From Dallia pectoralis (Eukaryota; Chordata; Actinopteri; Esociformes; Umbridae), in assembly GCA_029465975.1 (NCBI GenBank), contig CM055758.1, forward strand, positions 5,695,992 through 5,759,991: a DNA stretch of 64,000 bases, given 5' to 3'. Shown here one piece after another: positions 1-12,429 of the stretch. The first letter of the stretch is position 1; each line of letters opens with the position of its first letter. A program made the translations under genes and the position numbers. Below the pieces are notes generated by a model. It was not told where the DNA came from. It was given only the letters and a program-made list of their open reading frames with translations, and did not search any database.

Positions 1-3000
1 AGGACGGGGTACCAGACCCGGCTGGTCCAGATTTCAACCTTCATAAAGCCCTGGACGGTAAAGAGAGACTGGACAACCAGCTGGTGGACTGCCTCAGCAT
101 GGTTGAAAAGACCATCGCTTCGCTCGGCTTTCCGTCTTCACACTACGGCCCCCCGGATGCTTATTCTGCCGATCCCCGGGAGCTGTGCATGAGGCTAGAG
201 GCTGCCCTGCAGCAGATCAACGCCTCTAATGGCTCCCTAGACCTAAAACCCCTGGCGCCAGGGCCTTCTGATGGATCCCTGGGGCCTGATGCAGAGCAGA
301 AGAGCCAGGTGGCGCTACAGGAAGTGCTGCATGAGCAGAGCCGAGCTAATGCAGAGCCACAGGAACGCCTGAAAGCTGCTGAGGAGGCAGTTGCAGCACA
401 GCGGGGAACCACCAACACTGCCCCCGCAGGCCTGGAGGAAAACTACAGCAGGCAGCAGGATGGAGATCAGAAAGTGCTTCAGAGTGGGAAAAAGAGCGGC
501 AGTATACAAAGAATGGTTTCCAATGAGAAGGGCAGTCTAGAATCTGAACAGATTGCTTATTGTTTCTCCGAGTGTCTCAGTGCAGCAGAGAGTGCAATAG
601 CCTCACTTACAGATCATTGTACCAACACAAGCACTAGTGCCTCTGGCGTAACCAGGGCAACTCGAGCCAATTCAGACCTAAAACGGCAACTAGGTCGACT
701 CAAAGAAGCTCTTCGGGAGAGAGAACAACTTGCAGAGCTGGCCTCTGTTGGACACACTCTGGAACAGACCGACAGATCTCCAACCAAACACACAACTCCT
801 GGGGTTGACACTAGAACCTCCTCTCCCCTGGAACTGCACCATAACATCTGCCTCCTCCAGAAGGCCTTCTCTGACCTACAGGAGGAGGTGCGCCGAACGA
901 GGGAAGACCATCCACTGGAGACTGGAGCCCGGGCACAGTCACTAGAGTTCCAGGCCCAACTAGAGAGCCTGCAGAAGGCTTTGAATGAGAAGCGGACGGT
1001 ATGTAAAAGCCTGGAGGCAAAGTTGGCCACGGCCCAATCAATCCTGGCCCAGCAGAACAAAATGTCCAGTGACGGAGCAGCACAGAGAGGTATGAACACA
1101 ATGGCAGTGTGGAACTATTTAATGAAAAAAATCTAATTGCTTCACTTGCTACAATTTGTTCTACTCCTAGCATGACAACACATGTATAGAACTACACGAC
1201 TATCTGTGTAATCAACTCCAATGTCCACGTTGTGATAGTGCTGTTTGGCATTGTCCACTATTGAAATGCCACCAGCATTTCTTCTAAGCTGAATGAGATA
1301 GAGAGAGGGTTCTCCAAACAGCTGTGGAGATGATCCTCACCCATGACTGCCTGCGTGTTGCTTCTAGCGCCTCCGGAGCACGATGACAAGGGCGTGCAGG
1401 TGGATCTGCAGGACTTGGGTTACGAAACCAGTGGCAAGAGTGAGCCTGAGGTGGATAGGGAGGAGGGCAGGAGCACAGGTAGACCCCAAGTCTAGACGGA
1501 GCATGCCTGTGTGCTGACTGGACACTAACAACCACTGGGGTAGTGGCATCTACTGCATGAGGAATGATTAATGAGTACATCGTAACACTGTTTAATTACC
1601 CCACTTGGCTGTTTCCTTCTGGTTTGATAATCTCACACCGTCCACGCTTGGTGTGTTTGGCTAGTTGAGTGGCTTCCTCTTTTCGTCTCCTGTCCTTTGT
1701 CTTCGCTGACGTCGAAGGCAGTGACTGGGAGGATAGCTTCTCCTCCGGTGGTCCATATTGCTTCCCTTCAGCCTGTGGTATCGGGTCAGATATCGGAGAG
1801 GAGTCTGGGAGACCAGGAGGGGAAGTACCTGCAGAGCGAGCTCTAATGTCTGCATGAGAACCGCCACTAGCCTGTAACGATGTGATGGCGTCCTAGAACC
1901 GCCACTTGCCTGTAACGATGTGATGACGTCCTAGAACTGCCACTAGCCTGTAACGATGTGATGGCGTCCTAGAACCGCCACTAGCCTGTAACGATGTGAT
2001 GGCGTCCTAGAACCGCCACTAGCCTGTAACGATGTGATGACGTCCTAGAACCGCCACTTGCCTGTAACGATGTGATGACGTCCTAGAACCGCCACTAGCC
2101 TGTAACGATGTGATGACGTCCTAGAACCGCCACTAGCCTGCCTGTAACGATGTGATGACGTCCTAGAACCGCCACTAGCCTCTAACGATGCGATTACGTC
2201 CTAGAACCGCCACTAGCCTGTAACGATGTGATGGCGTCCTAGAACCGCCACTAGCCTCTAACGATGCGATTACGTCCTAGAACCGCCACTAGCCTGTAAC
2301 GATGTGATGACATCCTAGAACCGCCACTTGCCTGTAACGATGTGATGACGTCCTAGAACCGCCACTAGCCTGTAACGATGTGATGACATCCTAGAACCGC
2401 CACTTGCCTGTAACGATGTGATGAAATCCTAGAACCGCCACTTGCCTGTAACGATGTGATGACGTCCTAGAACCGCCACTAGCCTGTAACGATGTGATGA
2501 CATCCTAGAACCGCCACTTGCTTGTAACGATGTGATGACGTCCTAGAACCGCCACTAGCCTGTAACGATGTGATGGCGTCCTAGAACCGCCACTTGCCTG
2601 TAACGATGTGATGGCGTCCTAGAACCGCCACTTGCCTGTAACGATGTGATGACGTCCTAGATCCGCCACTTGCCTGTAACGATGTGATGACGTCCTAGAA
2701 CCGCCACTAGCCTGTACTGAACGTCCTAACCGTGTGTGGTTTTGGTCCGTGAATCACGCAGCTTTTCCAGTCTGGTTTCATCAGGGCACTGACTATATCA
2801 CGCGTCTGTCTGTTTCTGTATTTCTGTCCTGCATGTGTATACTGTGTCCTGGAATGACTTGTTCTATGTAACACTATGACTCTTCTTCTAATTGCACCAC
2901 AGTCACCTGTACATTGGCACAGAAGCTCTGTCTCTTCACATTGTGCTGGTTGATCTCTGTCACACTGGCTTGTTTAACTTGTACTATTTTCACACGTTTG

Positions 3001-6000
3001 ATCATTGTTCTGTGTGCCTGTGTGTTCCGTGACGGTCTCTCCCTTCAGATGTGCAGCTTGTCACCAGCAGCAGTCTGCCCTCCCTCTTGAAACGGGACCT
3101 GGACGAGCCCTCGTTCTCCTCCACAGAGAACCTGGACATGTCCTCCAGCGCCTCCTACCCCAGCTCTCCTGCTCTCAGCTCCCCAAAGGTTCCTTCTACT
3201 CCCATAAGGGTTTTTTAACTTGGGTTTGGTTTGTTTCTATGGTATTTCCTCTTCCCTCTTGTCTTTCTTTCTCCCCATATAACTGTCTTTCCTCGCCCCC
3301 TCAGGTGTGTGTGAAGAGCCTCCGGACGTTCGACTCCTACGGCCTGTCTGAAGACCCCGTCCAGCTCCGGGCCCAGGTTGGCGAGCTGAAGACCCATCTA
3401 GAGAGTCACCACCGGGTCGTCCTCCACCTCCAGACCCTGCTCCAACGCCGCGCCTCCATGTCCAGTGAACTGTTAACCGCCACTCCTGACTCCCACGTTG
3501 CCACCGGCGGTCCCACGGACTCCGAGAGGCCCGCGGATGGAGGGAAGGAGGAGGAGAGGAGGCAGGAGGTGGAGGAGGGGTTGAAGGAGGGGTTGAAGGA
3601 GAAGATGAATCGTATGAACGAGGAGCTGGAGAGGCAGAGGAGCGTGAACAGGAGTATGAGTGAGCAGCTGAAGCAGGCAGAGCAGCGCAGTCGATCAGTC
3701 TCACCTGCCAGGTTGGTGCAAAAATCACCAGGTTGTGATTTGACATCATATATAAGATGTTTTACTGAAATTAACCTCTATTTGCTTATGATCTGTTTGT
3801 TGTTGTTTGCTTGTTAGGTCAACTCTCTGCCCGTTTCTGAAATCTCTCCAGGGAACCTGTAATCTAATGAACCGTGTATCTTCTGCCTCCTGTAGGATTG
3901 ACTCTTTGGTGCAGTCCCAGGCCAGGGAGCTGTCCCAGCTACGTCGTCAGATCCAGGAGAGCCGTGGCCTGGGCGCTCTGCAACGGAGACAGCTAGAGGA
4001 GCTTTCCAGGGCCTTCGAGGAGCTCATGCAGGCCAGTGACGTTGACTACTACATGGGCGAGGTGTTCCGGGAGCAGCTGGACAAGAGCCTGAGTGTCCTG
4101 GAGAGGCTGGAGGACCAGCTGGAGAAAGGTAAACACCATGGACCATAAAGGTAGAAGGTGACATGAGTAGTTAACGAAAATAGTCATTACAAGCGCCTAT
4201 TGGAACAAGTATTTCAAACTCATAATTAACATTTCAAAACTTCATAGGCTATTTGGAGCGCTTCTTCTTGGACCTAAATGTTGAGATGGGTTTGAGCACA
4301 GTTACATGTTAGCGGATGTTAACGTCATGGGGTGCATGTTGTAGCATTTTCTTGGCCAAACACACATTACCATGTAATAACATGACAGGATTTATACTGT
4401 CTTTCTCCCTCCCTCCCTCCCTCCCTCCCCAGGAGACACTCATCTGGATGTTGAGGATGGGGCAGCACTGGAGCTGGCGCAAAGGTGTGTGTCCTCCTCC
4501 TACTGCGCACACACAAACACACACAAACAACCATCTGGCCTCCAAGCCCTACTGGTAAACCCTGCTCATATGGCTGGTCTGACCCGGTCTTCCCTTCAGC
4601 ATATGTCTGAGAGAGATGTTTGTTCAGCCAACCAACCATCACTGACACAACCATTAGACTGCCCTGTCGTTGTACTGCTCGTATTGTCCGACCTCCACTC
4701 CCCCTCGACCTCCGTAGATAACCGGTATAACGAACACTGTGTGTCGTCAAAACTAGAGGACTATTTTCTCTCAACCCTCTTGCTTCCCGCTGCTCTGGAC
4801 AGCACCGATAACACGCTCCATCTGTCCTTACCGTACCTGCCGTACCAGCCAGAGGCTGACTGTGAACCGGGCCTGCCAGACAGCCCTGCCAGCACACGGC
4901 TGCAGCAAGAGATTCTCCATCTGCTGCTGCAGCTAGAGGGCGAGAGAGAGTTGGCCCACCAACAGCTCTGCTTCCTGGTCCAACAGAACCAGAGTTTGGC
5001 TGAGTGCGCCAGGGAGCAGTTGGATTTGTGAGTGGCCAGTCACCCGGAGCGTTGTGGCGAGGACCTTCGCATGAGTTTGCCGTGTGATAGTACTTTGACT
5101 GAACCTTTGACCGCGTCAGGTTTTCTTTCTTCGGGTCGTTTCTTGCGGAACGTGCCGAGGTCTGTCCAAACTTCACAGTTTTAGCCGTAATAGTTTCCCT
5201 TCATTGTGTTTCTTATCCGGTCTGTGGTGTGGGTTCTGACCGGTTTGTGGTGTGGGGTTTTGCAGTTCTTTGGACAGACATCTACATGGACCATCTATGG
5301 TTTGGTTTCAAGCTTCTTGTCTGCGTAGGTGTGGTCGATGCCTTTTAGTTTCCTTCGCTTACTCTCCTTCTCTTCTATCACCCTTTCTTCCCTCTAAGGC
5401 TGTCCAAAGCCTTACAAGAGAAGTCCCTTCTGGTCCACAGTCTGCAGAGTCAGCTACGAGGCCGAACTCCGAGCAGCCACCAGAGCTCGGACTCTGAGGT
5501 TTCAGACACGGTGTCTAACCGAGCCACTGTATCCTGCCACAACAGCCCCAGGAGGATGAATGGCGACCAGGGCAATTATGGTAAGATGCATCTTAATAGA
5601 AATAGTCTACTTCTGTTTGTTTCCATTTGTGTATAATATTATCCTGGTTTGTTATGTGGATTGTTGATCGTCCTCTCGAGCATTAGCCCTCCATTGAATA
5701 TGGACACTCCCCCCGGAGGTCCAGCGGGCCCGGTGCCATTGAGATTGCATTTGAATCCCAGTCAATGTAATAGTGCTGTTAATAATGGTACTTGTGTTCC
5801 GCTCAGTCCCATTCTGGACCGGTCAGGCGCCCCAATGGGTCACAGAAGTCCGGCCAAGGGTAGCGCTGGATTCAAGTTGCACTGCCTCCATCCCCATTCT
5901 CCACTTATATCTGAATTATTTAGTGACGCCTATCCGGTTTAATCGTCTAACTTTGTGCCGCTCTGAACGTAGAGGAATGACAGCAATTAGGAAGATGGGA

Positions 6001-9000
6001 TATGTTGTGGTTGGACGCAGAGGAGGAAAGCTACCAAACAACCTAACCATTTATTTTTGATGCTGTGTCGGTGTGGATGCTAAAGTGCTACAGCCCTTCT
6101 CTCATTATCTCTATGCTCTTTAGTAGTAGGCGTTGTGTTCTTAGGCTAGGCTAACTCGCTAACCAGAGTTTGTTGTCCATAGTGGCCCAGTGACCCGGGC
6201 ATATTTAGTGGTATAGGCGCTAGGCTGTTCACAGACAGGTCCATTTGATTACCTGGAAGGAATGGCAGAGGGAATGGAACCAGATGGCACCGCTCGAGGA
6301 CGGTGGAAAAGGGCATTTAAAGCTGTCACCAATAAAGGCATGGACCTGTGAGGATTTTACTGGGGACAAACATGCTATTATTACTAGGTTTTGTTTTTGT
6401 GTTGTTTAGTATGTAATGCAAAGTAACGTGGTAATAACGAAATCCTAAACTTTTTTTTATTCAGTAATGAAAGAGCCCGCGGGCTGCTCAGTGTCAGCTC
6501 CAGAATCTTTAGCCTCGAGGACCGGGGGTGTGGCTGAGGATGGGGGCGTGTCTGGACGGAAGGAGAGTGCTCGGCGGCTCCAAGAGCTGCAGAGGGAGAA
6601 CAGGCGCTTGGCACAGCAGCTGCGGAGCAGCGAGGAGATGAACGACACGCTGCGTAGCGAATTGGAACTCAACCGATCCTTCCTGGTCCAGGGGGGCTCC
6701 ATGCCTCTACACACCCAGGACGAGGGGCACAGGCTGGGGCAGAGCTCAGGGATGGCTGGGGGGTCCTCGCAGAGCAGGGTGGAGCAGAGTGGGAGGGCAC
6801 AACTGTGTCAACAGCAGGACACTGCCCAGCTACATGGCATTAACCCAGGTACAAAGCCAGGAGAGAGCGATGTGGTGTGTGTGCGCTTGTGTGTGTGCAT
6901 GTGCGTGGTGGGTGGGAGTTTGGTTGTGTGTGTGTGTGTCGGGTCTTGTTTTCACTGATATGGCCTTTATCAGATGTGTTAGCTGAGCACTTGTTGGAGA
7001 TCAGAGCCCTGAGGCAGCGTCTGGAGGAGACCATCCACACCAACAACCAGCTCCGGGAACAACTGGAGAGGAAACTGGCTGAAGTGGAGAGAGACCCAGG
7101 TACACGCACACATATATATACACATAGACATACAGACACCACACACACACACACACTCACATACACATACTGGAGAGGAAACTGGCTGAAGTGGAGAGAG
7201 AACCAGGTACACACACATATATATATAGACATACAGACACCACACAGGAGAGAGAACTGGCTTGACTGTCTTTTACTGTGTGGTGTGTGTGTGTGTGTGT
7301 TATCCAGCGGCCACCAACATCTTCATCCATGGCAGTGAGGAACAGGGTCAGCTGACCAGCGAGCTGCGCCACCTCTGGGGTCAGAACCAGGTCCTGAAGG
7401 AGCAGCTCAATCTAGGCTCTAGAGGTACCGATAACTCGTTTGTGCTTGTTCGTGTCTGTGTGGTACATTCCAGACCACTGACTTAATGGCTATATCAACT
7501 GGATCCATGTCGAGCTGCTCAAGTAAGGCCAGACATGCTATTGCTACTGATACCGCGGCTGACAGAGTCCTTATCAACACCCAATAAAGGCACATGTTCA
7601 CTCTAACTGATTATTATTGCTGTATTAATCGCTCACACTTTGCCTCCAGACAAGCAGAAGGAGAATGAGAAGCTCCGCGAGGCCTTGGCCAGACGGACGG
7701 CCAAGCTGGAGAAGAGCAGGAAGGAGTGTGAGGCCCTGAGACAGGAGCGGACTCTCCTCCAGGAGCGCCTGGACCGGAGCACCCAGGAACACGACCAGCT
7801 CCAGGAGCGCCTGGACCGGAGCACGCAGGAACACGACCAGCTCCAGGACAGGTTGCGAGTCAGCCGCGATGAGATCCACCGGTACAGACACAAGGCACAC
7901 TGTTCTACATACACACACACACACACACACGCGCGCGCGCGCGTGGAAAGCAAGAGGAGAGTTGATACTGCTGTATGTCATCCTCACTGAACTGTGACAC
8001 AGCGGAGCCATGGTCGCGGGCCACATTCTGGTGTGTGGGTTTTAAACTACATTGTGTAGATTTCCTCTAGGGCAAATTTAAATTTAAAAATTGTTTGAAT
8101 TCTATCACACCAGAAAGCAAATTTAATTTGAGTCCAAAAAATATATACCCACAGTCTTATAATACAAGCTGGAAAGCAATGGGCAGATATAGCTGGGTTT
8201 GCTGTTTAACATCATGATGGCTATAAAGGTGTTGGTTTAACAGCATCTGGGAGCCTGTGGTGTCTGGTGGATGTGAGAGGTAATTAGGCCTAAAGGCTGC
8301 TGGCCAGAAACCTGTTGGAGACTCCTGTTCAGTAGTGTGTGGTTGTGTTGCTCTAGGTTACAGTGTGAGGTGAAGGTGTTAAGACAGAAGCCTGTTGGAG
8401 ACTCCTGTTCAGTAGTGTGTGGTTGTGTTGCTCTAGGTTACAGTGTGAGGTGAAGGTGTTAAGACAGAAGCCTGTTGGAGACTCCTGTTCAGTAGTGTGT
8501 GTTTGTGTTGCTCTAGGTTACAGTGTGAGGTGAAGGTGTTGAGACAGCAGCTGTCAGACAGTCAACACCTCCTCCAGTCTCTACGTGTAGAACTGCAGGT
8601 CTACGAACAGATGAAGACGAGCGCTGGGACTCACACACACACAGGTACCACGCACGCACACACACACACACCCACACACAGGTTGTCCGAGACCTGTAAT
8701 GTCACATCAATGTACTGTCATAGTCCTTTTTGTTTGTTTGTTTAGCTGACAATTTTTTTCCCCACTTTAGAGAAAAGTGGTACAGCCCAACAGTCCTGTC
8801 CCGGGATGGGGTCCGGGTCAAACCAAGTAGACCTTGGGGAACTGTTGTCAGAGATCCGCCACCTGAGGTTGCAGCTGGAGAGGAGCATCCAGACCAACAC
8901 GGCCCTGAGACAGAGACTGGAGGAGCAGCTGCTCCGAGGTCCCAACCGCCCAGACACCATCAATATCAACTATCTGCTGTCCACCTCAGGTTAATATCAT

Positions 9001-12000
9001 ATGGGCGTGTGAATGCATGAATCAGGTTAATATCATATGGGCGTGTGAATGCATGAATCAGGTTAATATCATATGGGCGTGTGAATGCATGAATCAGGTT
9101 AATATCATATGGGCGTGTGAATGCATGAATCAGGTTAATATCATATGGGCGTGTGAATGCATGAATCAGGTTAATATCATATGGGCGTGTGAATGCATGA
9201 ATCAGGTTAATATCATATGGGCGTGTGAATGCATGAATCAGGTTAATATCATATGGGCGTGTGAATGCATGAATCAGGTTAATATCATATGGGCGTGTGA
9301 ATGCATGAATCAGGTTAATATCATATGGGCGTGTGAATGCATGAATCAGGTTAATATCATATGGGCGTGTGAATGCATGAATCAGGTTAATATCATATGG
9401 GCGTGTGAATGCATGAATCAGGTTAATATCATATGAATGGAATCAGGTTAATATCATATGGGCGTGTGAATGCATGAATCAGGTTAATATCATATGGGCG
9501 TGTGAATGCATGAATCAGGTTAATATCATATGGGCGTGTGAATGCATGAAATCATATGGGCGTGTGAATCAGGTTAATATCATATGGGCGTGTGAATGCA
9601 TGAATCAGGTTAATATCATATGGGCGTGTGAATGCATGAATCAGGTTAATATCATATGGGCGTGTGAATGAATGAATGCATGAATCAGGTTAATATCATA
9701 TGGGCGTGTGAATGCATGAATCAGGTTAATATCATATGGGCGTGTGAATGCATGAATCAGGTTAATATCATATGGGCGTGTGAATGCATGAATCAGGTTA
9801 ATATCATATGGGCGTGTGAATGCATGAATCAGGTTAATATCATATGGGCGTGTGAATGCATGAATCAGGTTAATATCATATGGGCGTCCTTTGCGTGAAA
9901 ATGGAGTTACTAAATAAACATAAAATGTCCTCTTGCGCCCCAGGTTTGTATGTTTTGTAACTGATACAATGCAGATGACCATTCGTGTTAGTCTGCGTAC
10001 TTAGTCCTATTTAAATGTTGAGGATATAACGAATCAATTATTCATGGTTCTCTTGCGTTTGTTGTAGACAGATTCAATTGCCCATATCGTTTTACTTTCA
10101 AGAGGAGCAAATCGTTCCAGTCTCTTCACTTTTGCTTAGGCTCACTTATGTCCCACTGTTGTTCAATCAAAATTCGTTATCTATAATTGAATTTTCTTCG
10201 GATTGGCTTTACTTACCAATTCTTTCACATATGGGGGTACCAGTCATTGTGACTCGTGCTGCCAGCCAAGTTGCTTATTTCACAACACGGATAATAAAAA
10301 AGAGATGTATAATTATCGTATTCTGAAGATTCTCCATATCTGTTATGTTGTATTTGGGCCGAACAGAGTGCATGAACGTATCCCAATGTGTTTCAGAGGA
10401 GGGAGGCAAGTCTCCTGGTCGGGAGGGCCTCAATACTCAACACCAGCACTCTACTCACAGTGACACTCGGCTTGGTAAGTTACAGACAGGACTGTAGTTA
10501 CACCACTAATACACGATGTGTGTTACAGACAGGACTGTAGATACACCACTAATACACACTGTGTGTTACAGACAGGACTGTAGTTACACCACTAATACAC
10601 ACTGTGTGTTACAGACAGGACTGTAGTTACACCACTAATACACACTGTGTGTTACAGACAGGACTGTAGATACACCACTAATACACACTGTGTGTTACAG
10701 ACAGGACTGTAGTTACACCACTTACAGACAGGACTGTAGTTACACCACTAATACACACTGTGTGTTACAGACAGGACTGTAGATACACCACTAATACACA
10801 CTGTGTGTTACAGACAGGACTGTAGTTACACCACTAATACACACTGTGTGTTACAGACAGGACTGTAGTTACACCACTAATACACACTGTGTGTTACAGA
10901 CAGGACTGTAGTTACACCACTAATACACACTGTGTGTTACAGACAGGACTGTAGTTACACCACTAATACACACTGTGTGTTACAGACAGGACTGTAGATA
11001 CACCACTAATACACACTGTGTGTTACAGAAAGGACTGTAGTTACACCACTAATACACAACGTGTTTTACAGACAGGACTGTAGTTACACCACTAATACAC
11101 GATGTGTGTTACAGACAGGACTGTAGTTACACCACTAATACACGATGTGTGTTACAGACAGGACTGTAGTTACACCACTAATACACGATGTGTGTTACAG
11201 ACAGGACTCTAGTTACACCACTAATAAGCAATGTGTGTTACAGACAGGACTGTAGTTACACCACTAAGTCACTTGTGTTACTGTGTGCGTTACTATTAAT
11301 GTGACTGCCCGTACATGTCAGTTGTCGGTCTGTGAGCGTGTACAGAATGCTCTTGTATGGACAACGTGTGTTCTCTCCACCAGACATGAAGCACCAGGCC
11401 CAGCCAGAGATGGACGTTGTGTCCCAGTGCAGTAACAGTTCTGTGGACAGTGTCTCCGGATCGGCTCCCCCTCTTTCCCGCCTGGTGCCCGGTCACCGCC
11501 TGTGGGTAAACCCCCAGGGCCGCCATGTCCTGGGCCTCATTGAAGACCACAACGCCCTCCGCAAGCAGATCTCTGAGGGCAGGAGGCTCCTCCGCAGCAT
11601 GGACACACACCTGCAGGACTGGGTACACGCTGTCAGCCAGCGAGGACCTGACAACCAGGTGAAGGAACCGCTCAGAACAGGATACCCGTGTTTTCTTTAG
11701 AGCAGTTCATATCCAAATGACAGTGGGGTTTATATCTGTTCTCATGTCTGTTGCTATCCAGGTGCTGGAACAGGGTCACCTGAAGAGGCTGACTGGCAGT
11801 ATGAACACCATACAGCAGGTCCTGGAGGAGGCCGGCCGTCTGCTCAAACTGGTCTGGAGGGTCTCTCTGCCCCCCGGCACGGCCTCCTCTGGAGCAGACG
11901 CTAGCGGCGACCACCAGGTACCTGCACCCGTTTACAGCGCATTTGGGAAGATGGAGACGCTAAGAAGTCAAAATAGAGCCGCTGTGGAGCCACCAGTAGA

Positions 12001-12429
12001 CCTGCCTAGTTGGACTCAAAAATACAAAAATAATGCCTATTTACATTCAACGGACTGACATGCTCTGTTTTTTTTACGCGTACCGTGACTGACTGACTGA
12101 AAAGTCACGTGAAAATTGTCGGCCTTGAATAAAGCCTCTCTCTTTCTCCGTTCCCAGGATGAGCTGCTGAAGAATGAGCTGGCCCGTCTGAAGAGTCGCC
12201 TGTCCCAGCAGGAGAAGCTGCTCACCGGGGCAGTCAGACGACTGCGTACCACCAACCAGCTGAAGGAGGGCATGGAGCGCGTCATCATGGACCAGCGTAA
12301 GGACCCCAGTCTGAGGGAATAATGATGACCAGCACGTTCACACAGATCCAAACATGTATTCTGTCTTATTGTCTCCAACTAGTGTCCCTAACCCACGGAG
12401 TCTTGAAGAAGGCCCGGGGGAACCTAGAG
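1..12429 (+). CDS. cdk5rap2: CDK5RAP2-type centrosomal coiled-coil protein, 3' part of the gene
   Basis: Large centrosomal/Golgi scaffold that recruits gamma-tubulin complexes; the window holds the C-terminal ~1,446 codons. Exons read from splice sites: 1-1089, 1368-1478, 3049-3188, 3305-3711, 3896-4128, 4433-4484, 4803-5027, 5399-5580, 6465-6848, 6974-7099, 7308-7424, 7650-7881, 8517-8644, 8771-8989, 10397-10474, 11384-11658, 11762-11917, 12158-12296, 12383-12429; all join in phase without stops. The translation is mostly heptad coiled coil. Landmarks are VQVDLQDLGYETSG (exon 2), DYYMGEVFREQL (exon 5), GSRDKQKENEKLREAL (exons 11-12), GRHVLGLIEDHNALRKQISE (exon 16) and the terminal CM2-like segment ending KKARGNLE. 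From memory these fit CDK5RAP2 better than its paralogue PDE4DIP, and the neighbours (human 9q33-34 genes) agree. The N-terminal CM1 domain is outside the window. The exon starting at 4803 is the least certain boundary. Confidence 0.8.
1857..2716. repeat. 38-bp minisatellite, about 22 copies, in a cdk5rap2 intron
   Basis: Head-to-tail units whose core is CCTGTAACGATGTGATGACG followed by TCCTAGAACCGCCACTAG. Copies differ by a few substitutions (TGATGACG/TGATGGCG, ACTAG/ACTTG). A few are more diverged (TCTAACGATGCGATTACG), and one carries a 4-bp CCTG duplication near 2140. The array fills the intron between the exons at 1368-1478 and 3049-3188. Confidence 0.95.
7059..7215 (+). repeat. Duplicated 3' end of a cdk5rap2 exon including its splice donor
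   Basis: The end of exon 6974-7099, beginning CTGGAGAGGAAACTGGCTGA and running through the donor CCAG|GTACAC, is copied about 110 bp downstream at ~7170-7215, with one substitution (GACCCAG to GAACCAG). A CA-rich spacer and the following ATATATA/GACATACAGACACCACAC tract are copied too. A third, shorter fragment lies near 7246-7262. The upstream copy is taken as the real exon because it joins the next exon in phase. Confidence 0.85.
8311..8550 (+). repeat. 80-bp direct repeat, three copies, each carrying a splice acceptor and exon start
   Basis: Copies start at 8311, 8391 and 8471. Each contains TTGCTCTAG|GTTACAGTG, the acceptor and first bases of the exon placed at 8517. The first two copies are identical to each other and end AAGACAGAAG. 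The third differs slightly (GAGACAGCAG) and continues into the conserved exon, so only the third is taken as functional. Confidence 0.95.
8985..9890 (+). repeat. 36-bp minisatellite, about 23 copies, starting at a splice donor
   Basis: Units are AGGTTAATATCATATGGGCG followed by TGTGAATGCATGAATC. The first unit overlaps the end of the exon at 8771-8989 (CCTCAG|GTTAAT), so every unit repeats a donor-like CAG|GTTAAT. There are a few irregular units near 9436-9460, 9548-9580 and 9668. Because 36 is a multiple of 3, both strands stay open for over 100 codons, which gives repetitive but meaningless reading frames. Confidence 0.95.
10475..11270. repeat. 43-bp minisatellite, about 18 copies, in a cdk5rap2 intron
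   Basis: Units are TTACAGACAGGACTGTAGTT followed by ACACCACTAATACACACTGTGTG. The array begins inside the donor region of the exon at 10397-10474 (CTTG|GTAAGTTACAG). One unit near 10700-10740 is truncated, and the last copies before 11270 are diverged. Confidence 0.95.

Noticed and set aside
1669..1857. Candidate extra exon of cdk5rap2
   Set aside because: The exons 1368-1478 and 3049-3188 join in phase directly (…RST|DVQLV…). This frame lacks a convincing acceptor/donor pair and resembles no part of the family.
1857..2716. Possible CRISPR-like array
   Set aside because: Units are contiguous with no unique spacers, and the context is a vertebrate intron. It is a minisatellite. The same holds for the arrays at 8985, 10475, 19915 and 27350.
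4489..4802. Upstream extension of the exon placed at 4803
   Set aside because: The apparent acceptor at 4599 gives the wrong phase and an early stop. The acceptor CTCTGGACAG at 4802 restores phase and has a good pyrimidine tract.
9017..9982. Repetitive reading frames on both strands (12-residue repeats)
   Set aside because: These are artefacts of the 36-bp minisatellite inside a cdk5rap2 intron. Flanking exons splice in phase across it.
1..12429. Calling the first gene pde4dip (myomegalin)
   Set aside because: The paralogue shares the architecture, but GLIEDHNALRKQ, GSRDKQKENEKL and KKARGNLE fit CDK5RAP2 as I remember both, and the neighbourhood is 9q33-34. A phylogeny would decide.
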